Assembly (NCBI RefSeq): GCF_001662485.1
Contig: NZ_JMTM01000035.1
Span: forward strand, 327,219 to 391,218
Direction of reading: 5' to 3'
Source of the DNA: Flavobacterium succinicans
GTDB lineage: Bacteria; Bacteroidota; Bacteroidia; Flavobacteriales; Flavobacteriaceae
Length of the DNA: 64,000 bases
Every line of letters starts with the position of its first letter. Position 1 is the stretch's first letter. The notes under the pieces are model-generated. The model ran no database searches. It worked only from the letters and a program-made list of their open reading frames with translations, and had not been told where the DNA came from. Made by a program: the position numbers and the translations under genes. Shown here one piece after another: positions 33,051 to 42,261 of this stretch.

Positions 33051-33305
33051 TTATTTTTTAAAGGTTAAAATCCATTGTAGAACATCATCCATTATGGTGG
33101 TGTTGATTGAATAAATTACAAACTGACCCGATTTTTGAGAAGTAATTAAATCGGCTTGCTTCAATAAATCTAGATGATGCGAGATACTGGGTTTACTGAT
33201 ATTAAAATGATCCGCAATTTCTCCAGCAGTTCTGTCCTTTTCTTTCAAAAGATCCAGAATTTCGCGCCTAGTGGCATCATTAAGGGCTTTAAAAATAACG
33301 TTCAT
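33051..33305 (-). CDS. ArsR-type autorepressor, SdpR family
   Basis: The 84-residue winged-helix protein starts at ATG 33305 (MNVIFKALNDATRREILDLLKEKDRTAGEIADHFNISKPSISHH). The recognition helix is in ISKPSISHHLDLLKQADLI, the wing in SQKSGQFVIYSINTT. No metal-binding cysteines are present, as in SdpR and not ArsR. It precedes sdpI by 8 bp and likely represses its own operon. Confidence 0.92.
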   Translation of the reverse strand: MNVIFKALNDATRREILDLLKEKDRTAGEIADHFNISKPSISHHLDLLKQADLITSQKSGQFVIYSINTTIMDDVLQWILTFKK

Positions 33306-33384
33306 CAATTTATGATTATATATTTAGACAAATATCTAAATATTATTTTAAAAGTATACCAAAAACTTACATTATTTTTTAAAA

Positions 33385-34668
33385 TTAAAACTGATGACTC
33401 TTTCTAGAAATCATAAAAAGAGAACCTAAACTCAACAAAGCAGCCCCCGTCAAATAATACCCCACATACGAAATGTCGTAATCCGTAGCCAACCAAATGG
33501 CAATCATAGGAGCAAAAGCGGCACCAAATATTCCAGCTAAATTAAAGGTTAAGGAAGCTCCTGAATAGCGGACTTGTGTTGGAAACAACTCAGACAAAAA
33601 GGTACCTAAAGGACCATAGGTAAATCCCATTAATGCCATTCCGATACAAACGAAAACAGTTACTAGTACAGCACTTCCCGAACTAAGAAAAAATTGGAAG
33701 AAAAAACCAAAAACAGCTATGGCAACAGTAGCCAAAACCAGCATTTTTCTACGACCAATAGCATCTGCAACCACTGCTGAAACAGGAATAAACAGCGCAA
33801 AAAAGAGCACGGAAAACAACTGAATTAACAAACCCTCTCTTTTGGTAAAACCCAAATCAGAGGTTGCCCAACTTAACGTAAATACCGTCATTAAATAAAA
33901 AACCAAAAAAGTAGTCACTGCCGCCAAAGTTCCAAAAATCAATTGATTCTTGTAAGAGGTAAGCAAGGTAAGAAACGGAATTTTTACTTCTGCTTCTACT
34001 TTTTTAGCCTGCTCAAAAGAAGGTGTTTCAGAAATTTTAGTTCGAATATAAAAACCAACCACTACCAAAAGCGAACTGGCTATAAAGGGAATTCGCCAAC
34101 CATAATCCATAAAATCTTCGTTGGTCATACTATCCGTTAAAAGCAAAAAAGTCCCTCCTGAAAGCAACAATCCTATCGGAGCACCTAACTGTGGGAACAT
34201 GCCATACCAAGCTCTTTTATTGGGTGGCGCATTCTCGATGGCTAGTAAAACAGCGCCACCCCATTCCCCTCCAAGACCAACGCCTTGTCCAAAACGACAC
34301 AACATCAACAACAAAGGTGCAGCAATACCAATACTAGCATAACTCGGCAGAAAACCAATGGCAACAGTAGAAATTCCCATCGTCAGTAATGCGGCTACCA
34401 AGGTAAATTTACGACCTATTTTATCTCCAAAATGACCAAAAAAAGCCGAACCCAGGGGACGCGATAAAAAAGCAATGGAAAACGTAGCTAGTGACTGCAA
34501 CGTAGCCATAGTAGCATCGGTACTCGGAAAAAAAAGCTGTGGAAAAACCAATACCGCAGCATTGGCATAAATATAAAAATCAAAAAACTCAATGGTCGTT
34601 CCTATCAAACTGCCGAAAAGGACATGTTGCAATGAATTTTTTCCTTTAGAAGGAGTATCTGTGGTCAT
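33385..34668 (-). CDS. MFS transporter, metabolite:H+ symporter (MHS) family
   Basis: The 427-residue protein has twelve predicted helices. The family signature GTTIEFFDFYIYANAA, SRPLGSAFFGHFGDKIGRKFTL (loop 2-3 motif), CRFGQGVGLGGEWGGAVLLAIENAPPNKRAW and DAIGRRKML match MHS symporters such as those for proline/betaine, citrate or alpha-ketoglutarate. The substrate cannot be told. It stands alone, convergent with nothing nearby and divergent from bshC (118-bp gap). Confidence 0.92.
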   Translation of the reverse strand: MTTDTPSKGKNSLQHVLFGSLIGTTIEFFDFYIYANAAVLVFPQLFFPSTDATMATLQSLATFSIAFLSRPLGSAFFGHFGDKIGRKFTLVAALLTMGISTVAIGFLPSYASIGIAAPLLLMLCRFGQGVGLGGEWGGAVLLAIENAPPNKRAWYGMFPQLGAPIGLLLSGGTFLLLTDSMTNEDFMDYGWRIPFIASSLLVVVGFYIRTKISETPSFEQAKKVEAEVKIPFLTLLTSYKNQLIFGTLAAVTTFLVFYLMTVFTLSWATSDLGFTKREGLLIQLFSVLFFALFIPVSAVVADAIGRRKMLVLATVAIAVFGFFFQFFLSSGSAVLVTVFVCIGMALMGFTYGPLGTFLSELFPTQVRYSGASLTFNLAGIFGAAFAPMIAIWLATDYDISYVGYYLTGAALLSLGSLFMISRKSHQF

Positions 34669-34786
34669 TTGTGGTGGTTTTAGTTAGTGGTTTAGAATTA
34701 CAATAATAAGTTAAAATGTAACTCATTCAAAAAGTCATGTCTATTTTTTCTCATTTTTTGGTAATTTAGCCCTAAATCTTTTAATT

Positions 34787-36376
34787 ATGCCATCCGACTG
34801 TATCAGCTTTCAAAATTCCGGGTATTTTTCCTCACTAATCAATGATTATTTAGACCAAAAACCAAACGTACAGCCTTTGTATCATCGATTCCCAACTCTT
34901 GAAAATTTTGGTCCTCAAATAGATGAAAAGAAAGCCAACTTCGAAGACAATAAAAGAGTCGTTTTAGTTGCTGCTTTAGAAGCACAACATGCCAAAATCA
35001 ATGCTTCATCGGCAACTTTAAACAACATTAAACTTTTAAATCATTCCAATACGTATACCATTACAACAGGTCATCAACTGAATTTATTCAGCGGACCTTT
35101 GTATTTTCTATATAAAATCATTTCGACCATCAATCTGACTAAGGAATTACAACAACAATATCCTGAACAAAATTTTGTCCCTGTCTATTGGATGGCTACC
35201 GAAGACCATGATTTTGAAGAAATCAATTACTTTACTTTTAAAGGAAAAAAATTCTGTTGGAACAGAGAAAGTACTGGACCAGTAGGGCGCTTATCTACAG
35301 AAGGTCTCGAAGATTTTTTATCGATTTTTGCACTAGAGTTAGGGAACAGTACCAATGCCGAAACGTTAAAAAAACTATTTCAAGAAGCCTATTTGAAGCA
35401 TACCAATCTGGCTGACGCGACTAGATATTTGGCCAATACTCTTTTTGGTCATTTTGGATTAGTTATTTTGGATGCTGATGACGCCCATTTAAAAAGACAA
35501 TTTATTCCATTCATAAAAGAAGAATTACTCAAACAAACTGCTTTTTCAAAAGTGAATGAAACTATTGAGCAATTTGGTAACTATACCGTTCAAGTCAATC
35601 CTCGTGAAATCAATTTGTTTTTTATAGAAGACAACTTGAGAGAGCGTATTATTTTTGAAGACGGATTGTACAAAATAAACAATACAAAAATTCAGTTTTC
35701 AGAACAAGAACTACTCGCTGAACTGGAACTTCATCCCGAAAAATTCAGTCCCAATGTAGTGATGCGTCCTTTATATCAAGAAATTATTCTCCCTAATCTA
35801 GCCTATATTGGTGGTGGTGGAGAAATAGCCTATTGGCTAGAATTGAAATCATTTTTTGATGCGGTAAAGGTGACTTTCCCCATACTTATTGTGCGTAACT
35901 CCGTAGTTTTGGCTACTGAAAAACAGCTGAAAAAAGCAGATGCCTTAGCCTTGACTTGGAACGATTTATTCCAAAAACAAGTGCAATTAATCAACAACAA
36001 AACCAAACAATTGTCGGAATTTGCCATCGATTTGAGCAATTTGAAACAGCAATTACAACAACAGTTTAAAACCTTAAATGAACTGACTTCCAAAACCGAC
36101 CGTTCTTTTGAAGGTGCCGTAAAAGCGCAAGAAGTAAAACAAACCAAAGGGCTAGAACAACTTGAAAAACGATTGCTAAAAGCACAAAAACGAAAATTAG
36201 CTGATAGTTTGAGCCGAATCACAGCGCTTCAAAATGAACTTTTTCCCAACCAAAGTTTGCAAGAACGTCAAGCTAATTTTTCAGAATTCTATTTAGAAAA
36301 TGGAGAGCAACTTATTCCTAAATTAATCAAAGAAATAAAAGCTTTATCCACAAATTTTACTATTATTACCTTTTAA
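34787..36376 (+). CDS. bshC: Bacillithiol biosynthesis cysteine-adding enzyme BshC
   Basis: The 529-residue protein has the family length and motifs: YTITTGHQLNLFSGPLYFLYKI, VPVYWMATEDHDFEEINYF, NREST.GPVGRL, VVMRPLYQEIILPNLAYIGGGGEIAYWLELK, and a C-terminal coiled coil around residues 410-490. BshC joins cysteine to glucosaminyl-malate in the last step of bacillithiol synthesis in the cytoplasm, and its presence fits Flavobacteria. bshA and bshB are not in the window. The following acyltransferase gene starts 19 bp later, so they may be one unit. Confidence 0.95.
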   Translation: MPSDCISFQNSGYFSSLINDYLDQKPNVQPLYHRFPTLENFGPQIDEKKANFEDNKRVVLVAALEAQHAKINASSATLNNIKLLNHSNTYTITTGHQLNLFSGPLYFLYKIISTINLTKELQQQYPEQNFVPVYWMATEDHDFEEINYFTFKGKKFCWNRESTGPVGRLSTEGLEDFLSIFALELGNSTNAETLKKLFQEAYLKHTNLADATRYLANTLFGHFGLVILDADDAHLKRQFIPFIKEELLKQTAFSKVNETIEQFGNYTVQVNPREINLFFIEDNLRERIIFEDGLYKINNTKIQFSEQELLAELELHPEKFSPNVVMRPLYQEIILPNLAYIGGGGEIAYWLELKSFFDAVKVTFPILIVRNSVVLATEKQLKKADALALTWNDLFQKQVQLINNKTKQLSEFAIDLSNLKQQLQQQFKTLNELTSKTDRSFEGAVKAQEVKQTKGLEQLEKRLLKAQKRKLADSLSRITALQNELFPNQSLQERQANFSEFYLENGEQLIPKLIKEIKALSTNFTIITF

Positions 36377-36395
36377 AACTTATTATTATTTTTTT

Positions 36396-37664
36396 ATGAG
36401 CAAGGACCGACTGATTTCATTGGATGTATTTCGAGGATTAACTATTTTATTAATGACCGTTGTCAATAATCCTGGAAGTTGGTCCACGATTTATGCTCCC
36501 TTACGGCACGCTGAATGGCACGGCTGTACCCCAACCGATTTGGTATTTCCATTTTTTGTTTTCATTATGGGAACCGCCATTGCTTTTGCCATGCCAACTA
36601 AAACCTACGACAGCTCAACCTTCAACAAAATCTTTGTTCGTTCGTTGCGTATGATAAACCTAGGCTTGTTCTTTAACTTTTTCGGTAAAATTCAGTTTTT
36701 AGACCTTGAAGGAACGCCATTACTGATCATTCGCCTACTTATAACTGCCATTGTTGGTTATGCTTTAATGGGGAATTTCAATCAAAAAACCAAAACCTAT
36801 TTGGCCATTGGCTGTTTTATCCTTTTTATGTTCCTTGCTTATAGCGGGATTCCAGCTTATGAAAACGTGCGGCTTCCTGGCGTTTTGCAGCGTATCGGAA
36901 TTATATATTTCATCGCTTCGCTTTTGTATTTAAAAACCACTCCCAAAATCCAACTCATCGTTAGCAGTGTTTTATTACTGGGCTATTGGGCGCTAATGAC
37001 ATTAGTTCCTGCGCCAGGCTTTGCAGTTACCAATCTCGAAAAAGAAACCAATTTAGCTACTTGGGTGGACCAAATGTTGTTATCAGGACATGTTTGGGAA
37101 GCTACCAAAACTTGGGACCCTGAAGGAATTTTAAGTACTATCCCTGCTATAGTAACGGGTTTATTAGGCCTTCAAATTGGACAATTACTCAATATGGATA
37201 TCTCCAAAAAAGAAAAAGCACAAAAAATGCTTAGCATTGGAGCAGTATTGCTGTTCTCGGGTTGGCTTTGGAATTTTGTTTTCCCAATCAATAAAGCCTT
37301 GTGGACCAGTTCCTATGTACTTTATACCGCTGGATTAGCTACGCTTATCTTGACGATTTTATATTATTGCATTGATCTACTTAACTTCAAAAAAGGAATC
37401 ACGTTATTTTTAGTTTGGGGAGTAAATCCTATGATTGTTTTCTTTTTGTCACAAATCATTCCTCAAGCTTTGGTAATGATTTCGGTTCAAAATCCAAAAG
37501 ATACCACTCCAATCGACTTTTGGACCTACAGTTATGAATTTGGAGTTTTGCCTTATTTCGAAAATCCTATGAATGCTTCACTGGCCTTTGCTTTGCTTTA
37601 TGTAGGTTTTTGGAGTCTTTTATTGTGGTATTTCTATCAAAAGAAACTGTTTTTTAAAGTATAA
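36396..37664 (+). CDS. HGSNAT-like membrane acyltransferase (DUF5009/DUF1624 type)
   Basis: The 422-residue membrane protein begins RLISLDVFRGLTILLMTVVNNPGSW, followed by LRHAEWHGCTPTDLVFPFFVFIMGTAIAFAM, which contains the catalytic-type histidine region of heparan-alpha-glucosaminide N-acetyltransferase relatives. About ten helices follow, with RLPGVLQRIGIIYFIASLLYL. In bacteria such proteins acetylate unknown cell-surface sugars. It sits 19 bp after bshC. Confidence 0.9.
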   Translation: MSKDRLISLDVFRGLTILLMTVVNNPGSWSTIYAPLRHAEWHGCTPTDLVFPFFVFIMGTAIAFAMPTKTYDSSTFNKIFVRSLRMINLGLFFNFFGKIQFLDLEGTPLLIIRLLITAIVGYALMGNFNQKTKTYLAIGCFILFMFLAYSGIPAYENVRLPGVLQRIGIIYFIASLLYLKTTPKIQLIVSSVLLLGYWALMTLVPAPGFAVTNLEKETNLATWVDQMLLSGHVWEATKTWDPEGILSTIPAIVTGLLGLQIGQLLNMDISKKEKAQKMLSIGAVLLFSGWLWNFVFPINKALWTSSYVLYTAGLATLILTILYYCIDLLNFKKGITLFLVWGVNPMIVFFLSQIIPQALVMISVQNPKDTTPIDFWTYSYEFGVLPYFENPMNASLAFALLYVGFWSLLLWYFYQKKLFFKV

Positions 37665-37720
37665 TCACACTATTTTATCGCATAATCAAAAAATTGACTC
37701 AAAAATGACAATTTCACAAA

Positions 37721-37748
37721 TTGTATTTGCAAAAAAAGTCTACTTTTG
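37721..37748 (+). promoter_or_regulatory. ndk promoter
   Basis: TTG at 37721-37723, 17-bp spacer, TACTTTTG at 37741-37748: a full match to the Bacteroidota promoter. It excludes translation starts at 37721 and supports ATG 37772. Confidence 0.8.
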
Positions 37749-37771
37749 CACCAAATTTAAAAACACAAAAA

Positions 37772-38191
37772 ATGGCTACAAATAGAACTTTTACAATGAT
37801 TAAGCCTGATGCTGTAGAAAACGGACACATCGGAAACATCTTAGCAATGATTACAAATGCAGGTTTCAAAATTGTTTCTTTGAAATTAACGCAATTAACT
37901 GTTGCTGACGCACAAGCATTTTATGCAGTACACTCAGCTAGACCTTTCTTTGGAGAATTAGTAGAATTCATGACTCGTGGCCCTATTGTTGCTGCCATTT
38001 TAGAAAAAGAAAATGCAGTGGAAGATTTCAGAACTTTAATTGGAGCCACTAATCCAGCTGAAGCTGCAGAAGGAACTATCCGTAAAGCTTACGCAACTTC
38101 TATTGGAGAAAATGCAGTTCACGGTTCTGATAGCGATGAAAATGCTGCTATCGAAGGTGCTTTCCACTTTGCTGGAAGAGAGCAATTCTAA
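37772..38191 (+). CDS. ndk: Nucleoside-diphosphate kinase
   Basis: The 139-residue protein [21 protein letters not shown]... keeps the family residues: the KPD start, [34 protein letters not shown], and the active-site histidine in ENAVHGSDS. It transfers gamma phosphate between nucleotides through phospho-histidine. The start follows from the promoter just upstream. A terminator shared with the converging gene follows. Confidence 0.98.
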   Translation: MATNRTFTMIKPDAVENGHIGNILAMITNAGFKIVSLKLTQLTVADAQAFYAVHSARPFFGELVEFMTRGPIVAAILEKENAVEDFRTLIGATNPAEAAEGTIRKAYATSIGENAVHGSDSDENAAIEGAFHFAGREQF

Positions 38192-38252
38192 TTAGTAATC
38201 AGTGATCCGTTTTTAGTGGGCAGTAAAATGCACTAAAAATAGTTATCTCATA

Positions 38253-38286
38253 AAAAAATCCCGCTTCAATAGAAACGGGATTTTTT
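38253..38286. terminator. Bidirectional terminator
   Basis: A perfect 11-bp stem (AAAAAATCCCG with CGGGATTTTTT), 12-nt loop, between ndk and the converging membrane protein gene. It overlaps the stop of the minus-strand gene by 2 bp. Confidence 0.88.
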
Positions 38287-38764
38287 ATTTAAAAATATTA
38301 CTCCATTCTTCTTTAATATTATAGTCTTTAACCCCAAAATTGATTAATCTTTCAATAAGTATTTGTTTTAATTCACCATAATTAGAATGATAGAATTCAG
38401 AAATACAGACAACTCTTTTTCCTTTTCGAAGAATAAAAAGGTTTTCAGAAACACCAAGTTTTCCAGACTCAAACAATGTTATAAACCCATCCAGACCATT
38501 AAAGCCATATGTTTCTGATTTGCCAATCCCAAAATAACGATTAACGACTATACTTTCTTCATCAATTCGTATTCGATGTGCTCTAGTTCTACATACTGTA
38601 AACCAAAAAACCACAATAAACAACAAAAATAAAACAGGAAGAGTCATAGTTGCTACTGGAGAAGTAAAACTAAAATAAACAACTAAAACCGGTAAAACCG
38701 TTAAATAAGTTGCTAGGAAAATTGGCAGAAATTTAAACTTTGATTTTATACTTTTACTTATCAC
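38285..38764 (-). CDS. Small membrane protein with PH-like C-terminal part, hypothetical
   Basis: The 159-residue protein has two membrane helices in residues 10-65 (LPIFLATYLTVLPVLVVYF; LPVLFLLFIVVFWFTV) followed by a soluble beta-rich part with RIRIDEESIVVNRYFGIGKSETYGFNGLDGFITLFESG and FILRKGKRVVCISEFYHSNYGELKQIL. The two-helix plus PH-like strand layout recalls bacterial bPH proteins, but no clear family match is visible. Last gene of a minus-strand run. Confidence 0.55.
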   Translation of the reverse strand: MISKSIKSKFKFLPIFLATYLTVLPVLVVYFSFTSPVATMTLPVLFLLFIVVFWFTVCRTRAHRIRIDEESIVVNRYFGIGKSETYGFNGLDGFITLFESGKLGVSENLFILRKGKRVVCISEFYHSNYGELKQILIERLINFGVKDYNIKEEWSNIFK

Positions 38765-38790
38765 TTTAAAGACTTTAAATTACAGCAATT

Positions 38791-39087
38791 CTACCTCAAC
38801 ACCACGTCCCTAACCACATCCCGACGCAATTCCTCATTAATCATCGCAATTATTTTCGATTTACCGTGGCTCAATTCTTCCCGTAAAACAGAAGAAGACA
38901 ATTCAACATACAAAATTGATCCTTTCAAAATCACATTTTTGGTATAATGATTCACACCGTTTCCCATCAAATTTTTCCAAGCCTCACGTACATCAATCTG
39001 GTTAAGACCCGTTTGCAATTTATTAACCTCAATAATATGCTTCAAAACATCTCCTACCGTATTCTGATCATTTAGTCGTTTTGCCAT
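38791..39087 (-). CDS. DUF721 (DciA-like) protein
   Basis: The 98-residue protein starts at ATG 39087 (MAKRLNDQNTVGDVLKHII). Motifs LNQIDVREAWKNLMGNGVNHYTKNVILKGSILYVELSSSVLREELSHGKSKII and the final RDVVLR are those of the DUF721 family, whose DciA members help load or recruit the replicative helicase. A role in replication initiation is family inference. It overlaps the end of the upstream lipoprotein gene by 20 bp, so they are translationally linked. Confidence 0.85.
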   Translation of the reverse strand: MAKRLNDQNTVGDVLKHIIEVNKLQTGLNQIDVREAWKNLMGNGVNHYTKNVILKGSILYVELSSSVLREELSHGKSKIIAMINEELRRDVVRDVVLR

Positions 39088-39508
39088 TGTCAATAATTTT
39101 TATTGGACCTGTTTTTTTATAGTGATACTCTTTTTGCTCTGCATTTCTCAAGACCAATTCCTTTGCGTCAATCTTTACCAATTCCTCTGACCACTGCGCG
39201 AAATCAGTCTTGAAATCAAGAAAAATTTGATCATTTTTTTGTCGAACACGAATCGTTTCTACCAAATCATTCGCTTGAAACGTACCATCCAATTGCGGCA
39301 TTACTTTCTTTCTAAATCCGGTATCGCCTTTTATTTCAAAATAATCAAAACTATCATTGCTCGGGTATTCTTTATCTTCACCTTCTTCAAAAACCACTTT
39401 CTCAATCTCCCAATACCCATTCAACAAAGTCACCGATTCCTTCTCAACTTTAGGCTGACACCCTAAAAAAACCAAACAAAGGGTTACTACTACAACTACT
39501 TTTTTCAT
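39068..39508 (-). CDS. Lipoprotein, possibly lipocalin-like
   Basis: The 146-residue protein has a lipobox (VTLCLVFLGCQPKV) then LLNGYWEIEKVVFEEG, DYFEIKGDTGFRKKVMPQLDGTF and ETIRVRQKNDQIFLDF, a strand pattern similar to Bacteroidota lipocalin-like lipoproteins where W follows an LxGxW start. Ligand unknown. The gene overlaps the DUF721 gene by 20 bp. Family call is tentative. Confidence 0.6.
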   Translation of the reverse strand: MKKVVVVVTLCLVFLGCQPKVEKESVTLLNGYWEIEKVVFEEGEDKEYPSNDSFDYFEIKGDTGFRKKVMPQLDGTFQANDLVETIRVRQKNDQIFLDFKTDFAQWSEELVKIDAKELVLRNAEQKEYHYKKTGPIKIIDNGKTTK

Positions 39509-39542
39509 AGAATATATTTAATTTTTATATGGAGCCATTTCC

Positions 39543-39605
39543 TGCTGTCCACTATATCTTGTCGTCCCGAACCCCGGGACCACAAGGATGCCGTTCCCAT
39601 CAGGG
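39543..39605 (+). repeat. Dispersed structured repeat, copy 2
   Basis: GCTGTCCACTATATCTT, then a hairpin (39558-39569 with 39575-39586, one C-C mismatch, loop AACCC as in copy 1), then GGATGCCGTTCCCATC. Sits between the lipoprotein and serine hydrolase genes. Confidence 0.85.
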
Positions 39606-39744
39606 CTAGCGTTTACGTGCAAAACCAGACGGGATTCCAAGACCACAAAGTACGAAGAAAACAAATTAGGAAACAAAAAATAGAAGGGTTTCGTTAAACT
39701 ATTTTTCACTATTTTAGTCCAATCCCAAGGCCAAAATAAAAATC

Positions 39745-40818
39745 ATGAAAAAATACTTAACCTCCTTAGTTGTCTTGCTAACTTTCGTCAATTGTAGTAC
39801 AGAAAAAGCCGATACACCCACCACCAATCCAACTACGAATATGTATTTCCCACCTGTAACGGGAACGGTTTGGGAAACCAAAACCATCGAGGGTTTAGGT
39901 TGGAAACCCACAGCTGTACAGCCTTTATTAGATTATTTAACTCAAAAAAAAACCAAAGGTTTTATTATCTTAGTCGACGGAAAAATAGTGCTCGAAAAGT
40001 ATTTTAATGGCCATAACGCCAATACACCTTGGTATTGGGCAAGTGCGGGAAAAACACTCACTACTGCAATTACAGGCATTGCGCAACAAGAAGGCATAGT
40101 AAACATTAATGCTAAAGTGTCTGATTACTTAGGAATAGGATGGACGAGTCTTCCCATCGCCAAAGAAAACCTAATCACTAACAAACACCTCCTTACCATG
40201 ACTTCGGGCATAGAAGACCTTGCCAATGGCGACGCCGTCGATCCTGCAAGCTTGCAATACAAAGCCGATGCTGGCACGAGATGGGCTTATCATAACGTAT
40301 ATGTAAAACTCCAAGATGTTATAGCAAAAGCCACAAAGCAAACTTGGTCAGGATACTTCAACGCCAAACTCAGAGATAAAATTGGAATGGAAGGATCATG
40401 GATTCAGATGGACAACAATAGTGTGTATTGGAGCACCACCCGAAGCATGGCACGCTTTGGTTTATTAATGCTAAACAAAGGAAAATGGGAAAATAACACC
40501 ATCCTAAACGAAGCATTTGTATCCGAAGCCACTAGCACATCTCAAAATCTTAATCTTTCTTATGGGTACTTATGGTGGCTCAACGGTAAAGAAAGTTACC
40601 GCCTACCGCAAACTCAATTAGTATTCAAGGGGAGTTTAGTGCCTAGCGGCCCAATAGATATGTATATGGCTTTGGGGAAAAACGATCAAAAAATCTATGT
40701 AATTCCGAGTAAAAACATGGTAGTAGTACGAATGGGAGAAGCTGCAGACAACGCCAACTTAGCATTATCTGACTTTGACGAAGTCCTTTGGAGTAAAATA
40801 AAAGCCTTGTATTTATAA
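39745..40818 (+). CDS. Serine hydrolase of the beta-lactamase (class C/AmpC-like) family
   Basis: The 357-residue lipoprotein (lipobox FVNCSTEK) has the fold motifs WYWASAGKTLTTAITGIA (SxxK nucleophile as SAGK), the YHN triad element in GTRWAYHNVYVKLQDVI, and SYGYLWWLNG further on. Such Bacteroidota exported enzymes are usually esterases or DD-peptidase-like proteins, not resistance beta-lactamases; substrate unknown. Its stop abuts a converging small ORF that starts at the very next base on the other strand. Confidence 0.85.
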   Translation: MKKYLTSLVVLLTFVNCSTEKADTPTTNPTTNMYFPPVTGTVWETKTIEGLGWKPTAVQPLLDYLTQKKTKGFIILVDGKIVLEKYFNGHNANTPWYWASAGKTLTTAITGIAQQEGIVNINAKVSDYLGIGWTSLPIAKENLITNKHLLTMTSGIEDLANGDAVDPASLQYKADAGTRWAYHNVYVKLQDVIAKATKQTWSGYFNAKLRDKIGMEGSWIQMDNNSVYWSTTRSMARFGLLMLNKGKWENNTILNEAFVSEATSTSQNLNLSYGYLWWLNGKESYRLPQTQLVFKGSLVPSGPIDMYMALGKNDQKIYVIPSKNMVVVRMGEAADNANLALSDFDEVLWSKIKALYL

Positions 40819-40980
40819 TTACTTGCTACTAATCTTTTTATAAAGACCTATTAAAAAAAGAACTACACCAGTTCCAAGAAAGAAACCATATGCAAAATCC
40901 ATTTTGCCGCGAACTAAATTGGCTAAAACAAAACAAATCAAGCTAACAAAATAAAGATATAGCGGACTTATATTTTTCAT
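40819..40980 (-). CDS. Small two-helix membrane protein downstream of ftsY
   Basis: A 53-residue ORF (start MKNISPLYLY, end LYKKISSK) has two hydrophobic helices: about residues 6-22 and 30-47, separated by a short loop with VRGKMDF. It begins 7 bp after the ftsY stop and runs exactly to the base next to the converging serine hydrolase stop. Position and clean membrane pattern argue for a real gene in the ftsY operon. No family is recognised. Confidence 0.6.
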   Translation of the reverse strand: MKNISPLYLYFVSLICFVLANLVRGKMDFAYGFFLGTGVVLFLIGLYKKISSK

Positions 40981-40987
40981 TGACGAT

Positions 40988-41941
40988 TTATTTAAAAAAA
41001 GAATCTACAAATTCATACTTATTAAAGACTTGTAAATCTTCAATTCCCTCGCCAACTCCAATATACTTAACAGGAATCTGGAATTGATCTGAAATACCAA
41101 TAACAACACCACCTTTAGCAGTTCCGTCTAATTTCGTAACCGCAAGAGAAGTAACTTCGGTAGCGGCTGTAAATTGTTTGGCTTGCTCAAAAGCATTTTG
41201 ACCCGTAGAACCATCTAGTACCAAAAGTACATCATGAGGCGCATCAGTAACCACTTTTTGCATGACACGCTTCACTTTTGATAACTCATTCATCAAATTA
41301 ATTTTATTATGCAAACGTCCAGCTGTATCTATAATTACAACATCCGCATTTTGAGCCACTGCCGATTGCAAGGTATCAAAAGCCACAGAAGCTGGGTCAC
41401 TTCCCATTTCCTGACGCACTATAGGCACCCCAACACGATCTGCCCATATTTGCAATTGATCAATAGCGGCTGCACGAAAGGTATCGGCAGCTCCAAGCAC
41501 AACATTGTATCCTGATTTTTTAAATTGGTAGGCCAATTTACCAATAGTAGTCGTTTTCCCCACACCATTTACCCCTACCACCATCAATACATAAGGTTTA
41601 GTATTCACTGGAATAACAAACTCTGTCGCTTCACCATTATTAGTCTCAGATAACAAACCTGCAATTTCTTCTTGAAGAATTCCATTTAACTCATCAACAC
41701 CCAAATATTTATCTGTTGCAACACGATTTTCAATACGTGTAATAATTTTTAATGTAGTAGCGACCCCAACATCTGAAGCTACTAATATTTCCTCCAAATT
41801 ATCTAAAACATCATCATCTACCTTTGACTTTCCAGCCACAGCTTTGGTCAATTTAGTAAAAAAGTTAACTTTTGTTTTCTCAAGACCTTTATCTAAAGTC
41901 TGTTTCTTTTCGGAAGAAAATATACGTTTAAAAAAACTCAT
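40988..41941 (-). CDS. ftsY: Signal recognition particle receptor FtsY
   Basis: The 317-residue protein has a short charged N-terminus, the NG domain with G1 VVGVNGVGKTTTIGKLAYQ, the insertion-box region DTFRAAAIDQLQIWADRVGV, G3 DTAGRLHNKINLM, G4 VTKLDGTAKGG and the closing IGVGEGIEDLQVFNKYEFVDSFF. It pairs with SRP-Ffh at the membrane for cotranslational insertion of membrane proteins. A terminator-like hairpin lies before it, so it may have its own promoter besides read-through from rpmB-rpmG-DUF4295. Confidence 0.98.
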   Translation of the reverse strand: MSFFKRIFSSEKKQTLDKGLEKTKVNFFTKLTKAVAGKSKVDDDVLDNLEEILVASDVGVATTLKIITRIENRVATDKYLGVDELNGILQEEIAGLLSETNNGEATEFVIPVNTKPYVLMVVGVNGVGKTTTIGKLAYQFKKSGYNVVLGAADTFRAAAIDQLQIWADRVGVPIVRQEMGSDPASVAFDTLQSAVAQNADVVIIDTAGRLHNKINLMNELSKVKRVMQKVVTDAPHDVLLVLDGSTGQNAFEQAKQFTAATEVTSLAVTKLDGTAKGGVVIGISDQFQIPVKYIGVGEGIEDLQVFNKYEFVDSFFK

Positions 41942-42014
41942 TTTTTGTTAGGTTAAGTATGTCATCAAAGGAAAAATTCCTTACATTATTTGAAAGGGTA
42001 AATATAAAAAATAA

Positions 42015-42044
42015 AAAAGCTACTTCCGAAAGAAAGTAGCTTTT
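42015..42044 (-). terminator. Terminator or attenuator between DUF4295 and ftsY
   Basis: A perfect 11-bp stem (AAAAGCTACTT with AAGTAGCTTTT) and 8-nt loop, followed on the minus strand by a T tract. It divides the ribosomal-protein part of the operon from ftsY. Confidence 0.75.
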
Positions 42045-42062
42045 ATATAAAATGTATGTAAA

Positions 42063-42215
42063 TTATTTCTTTTTCAAGAATTCATCAACTGCTTCAGGAG
42101 CCATAATAGATTCAACGAATGTATATGCACCAGTTTTTGGAGATTTTACCATTTTAATGGCTTTTGATAATCTTTTAGAAGCGGTTTGTAACGATGCTAC
42201 GGTTTTCTTTGCCAT
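42063..42215 (-). CDS. DUF4295 small basic protein
   Basis: A 50-residue ORF reading MAKKTVASLQTASKRLSKAI and ending EAVDEFLKKK. DUF4295 is a small, basic, Bacteroidota-specific protein that nearly always follows rpmB and rpmG, as here, and is suspected to bind ribosomes (inference from context). The start MAKK resembles ribosomal-protein starts. Confidence 0.93.
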   Translation of the reverse strand: MAKKTVASLQTASKRLSKAIKMVKSPKTGAYTFVESIMAPEAVDEFLKKK

Positions 42216-42261
42216 GATTCAAATGTTATTTGAAATTTTTATAAATAAAAATCTCTAATTA

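Noticed and set aside
33042..33051. An SdpC toxin operon with sdpR-sdpI
   Set aside because: No sdpC, sdpA or sdpB homologue is present; sdpRI pairs often stand alone.
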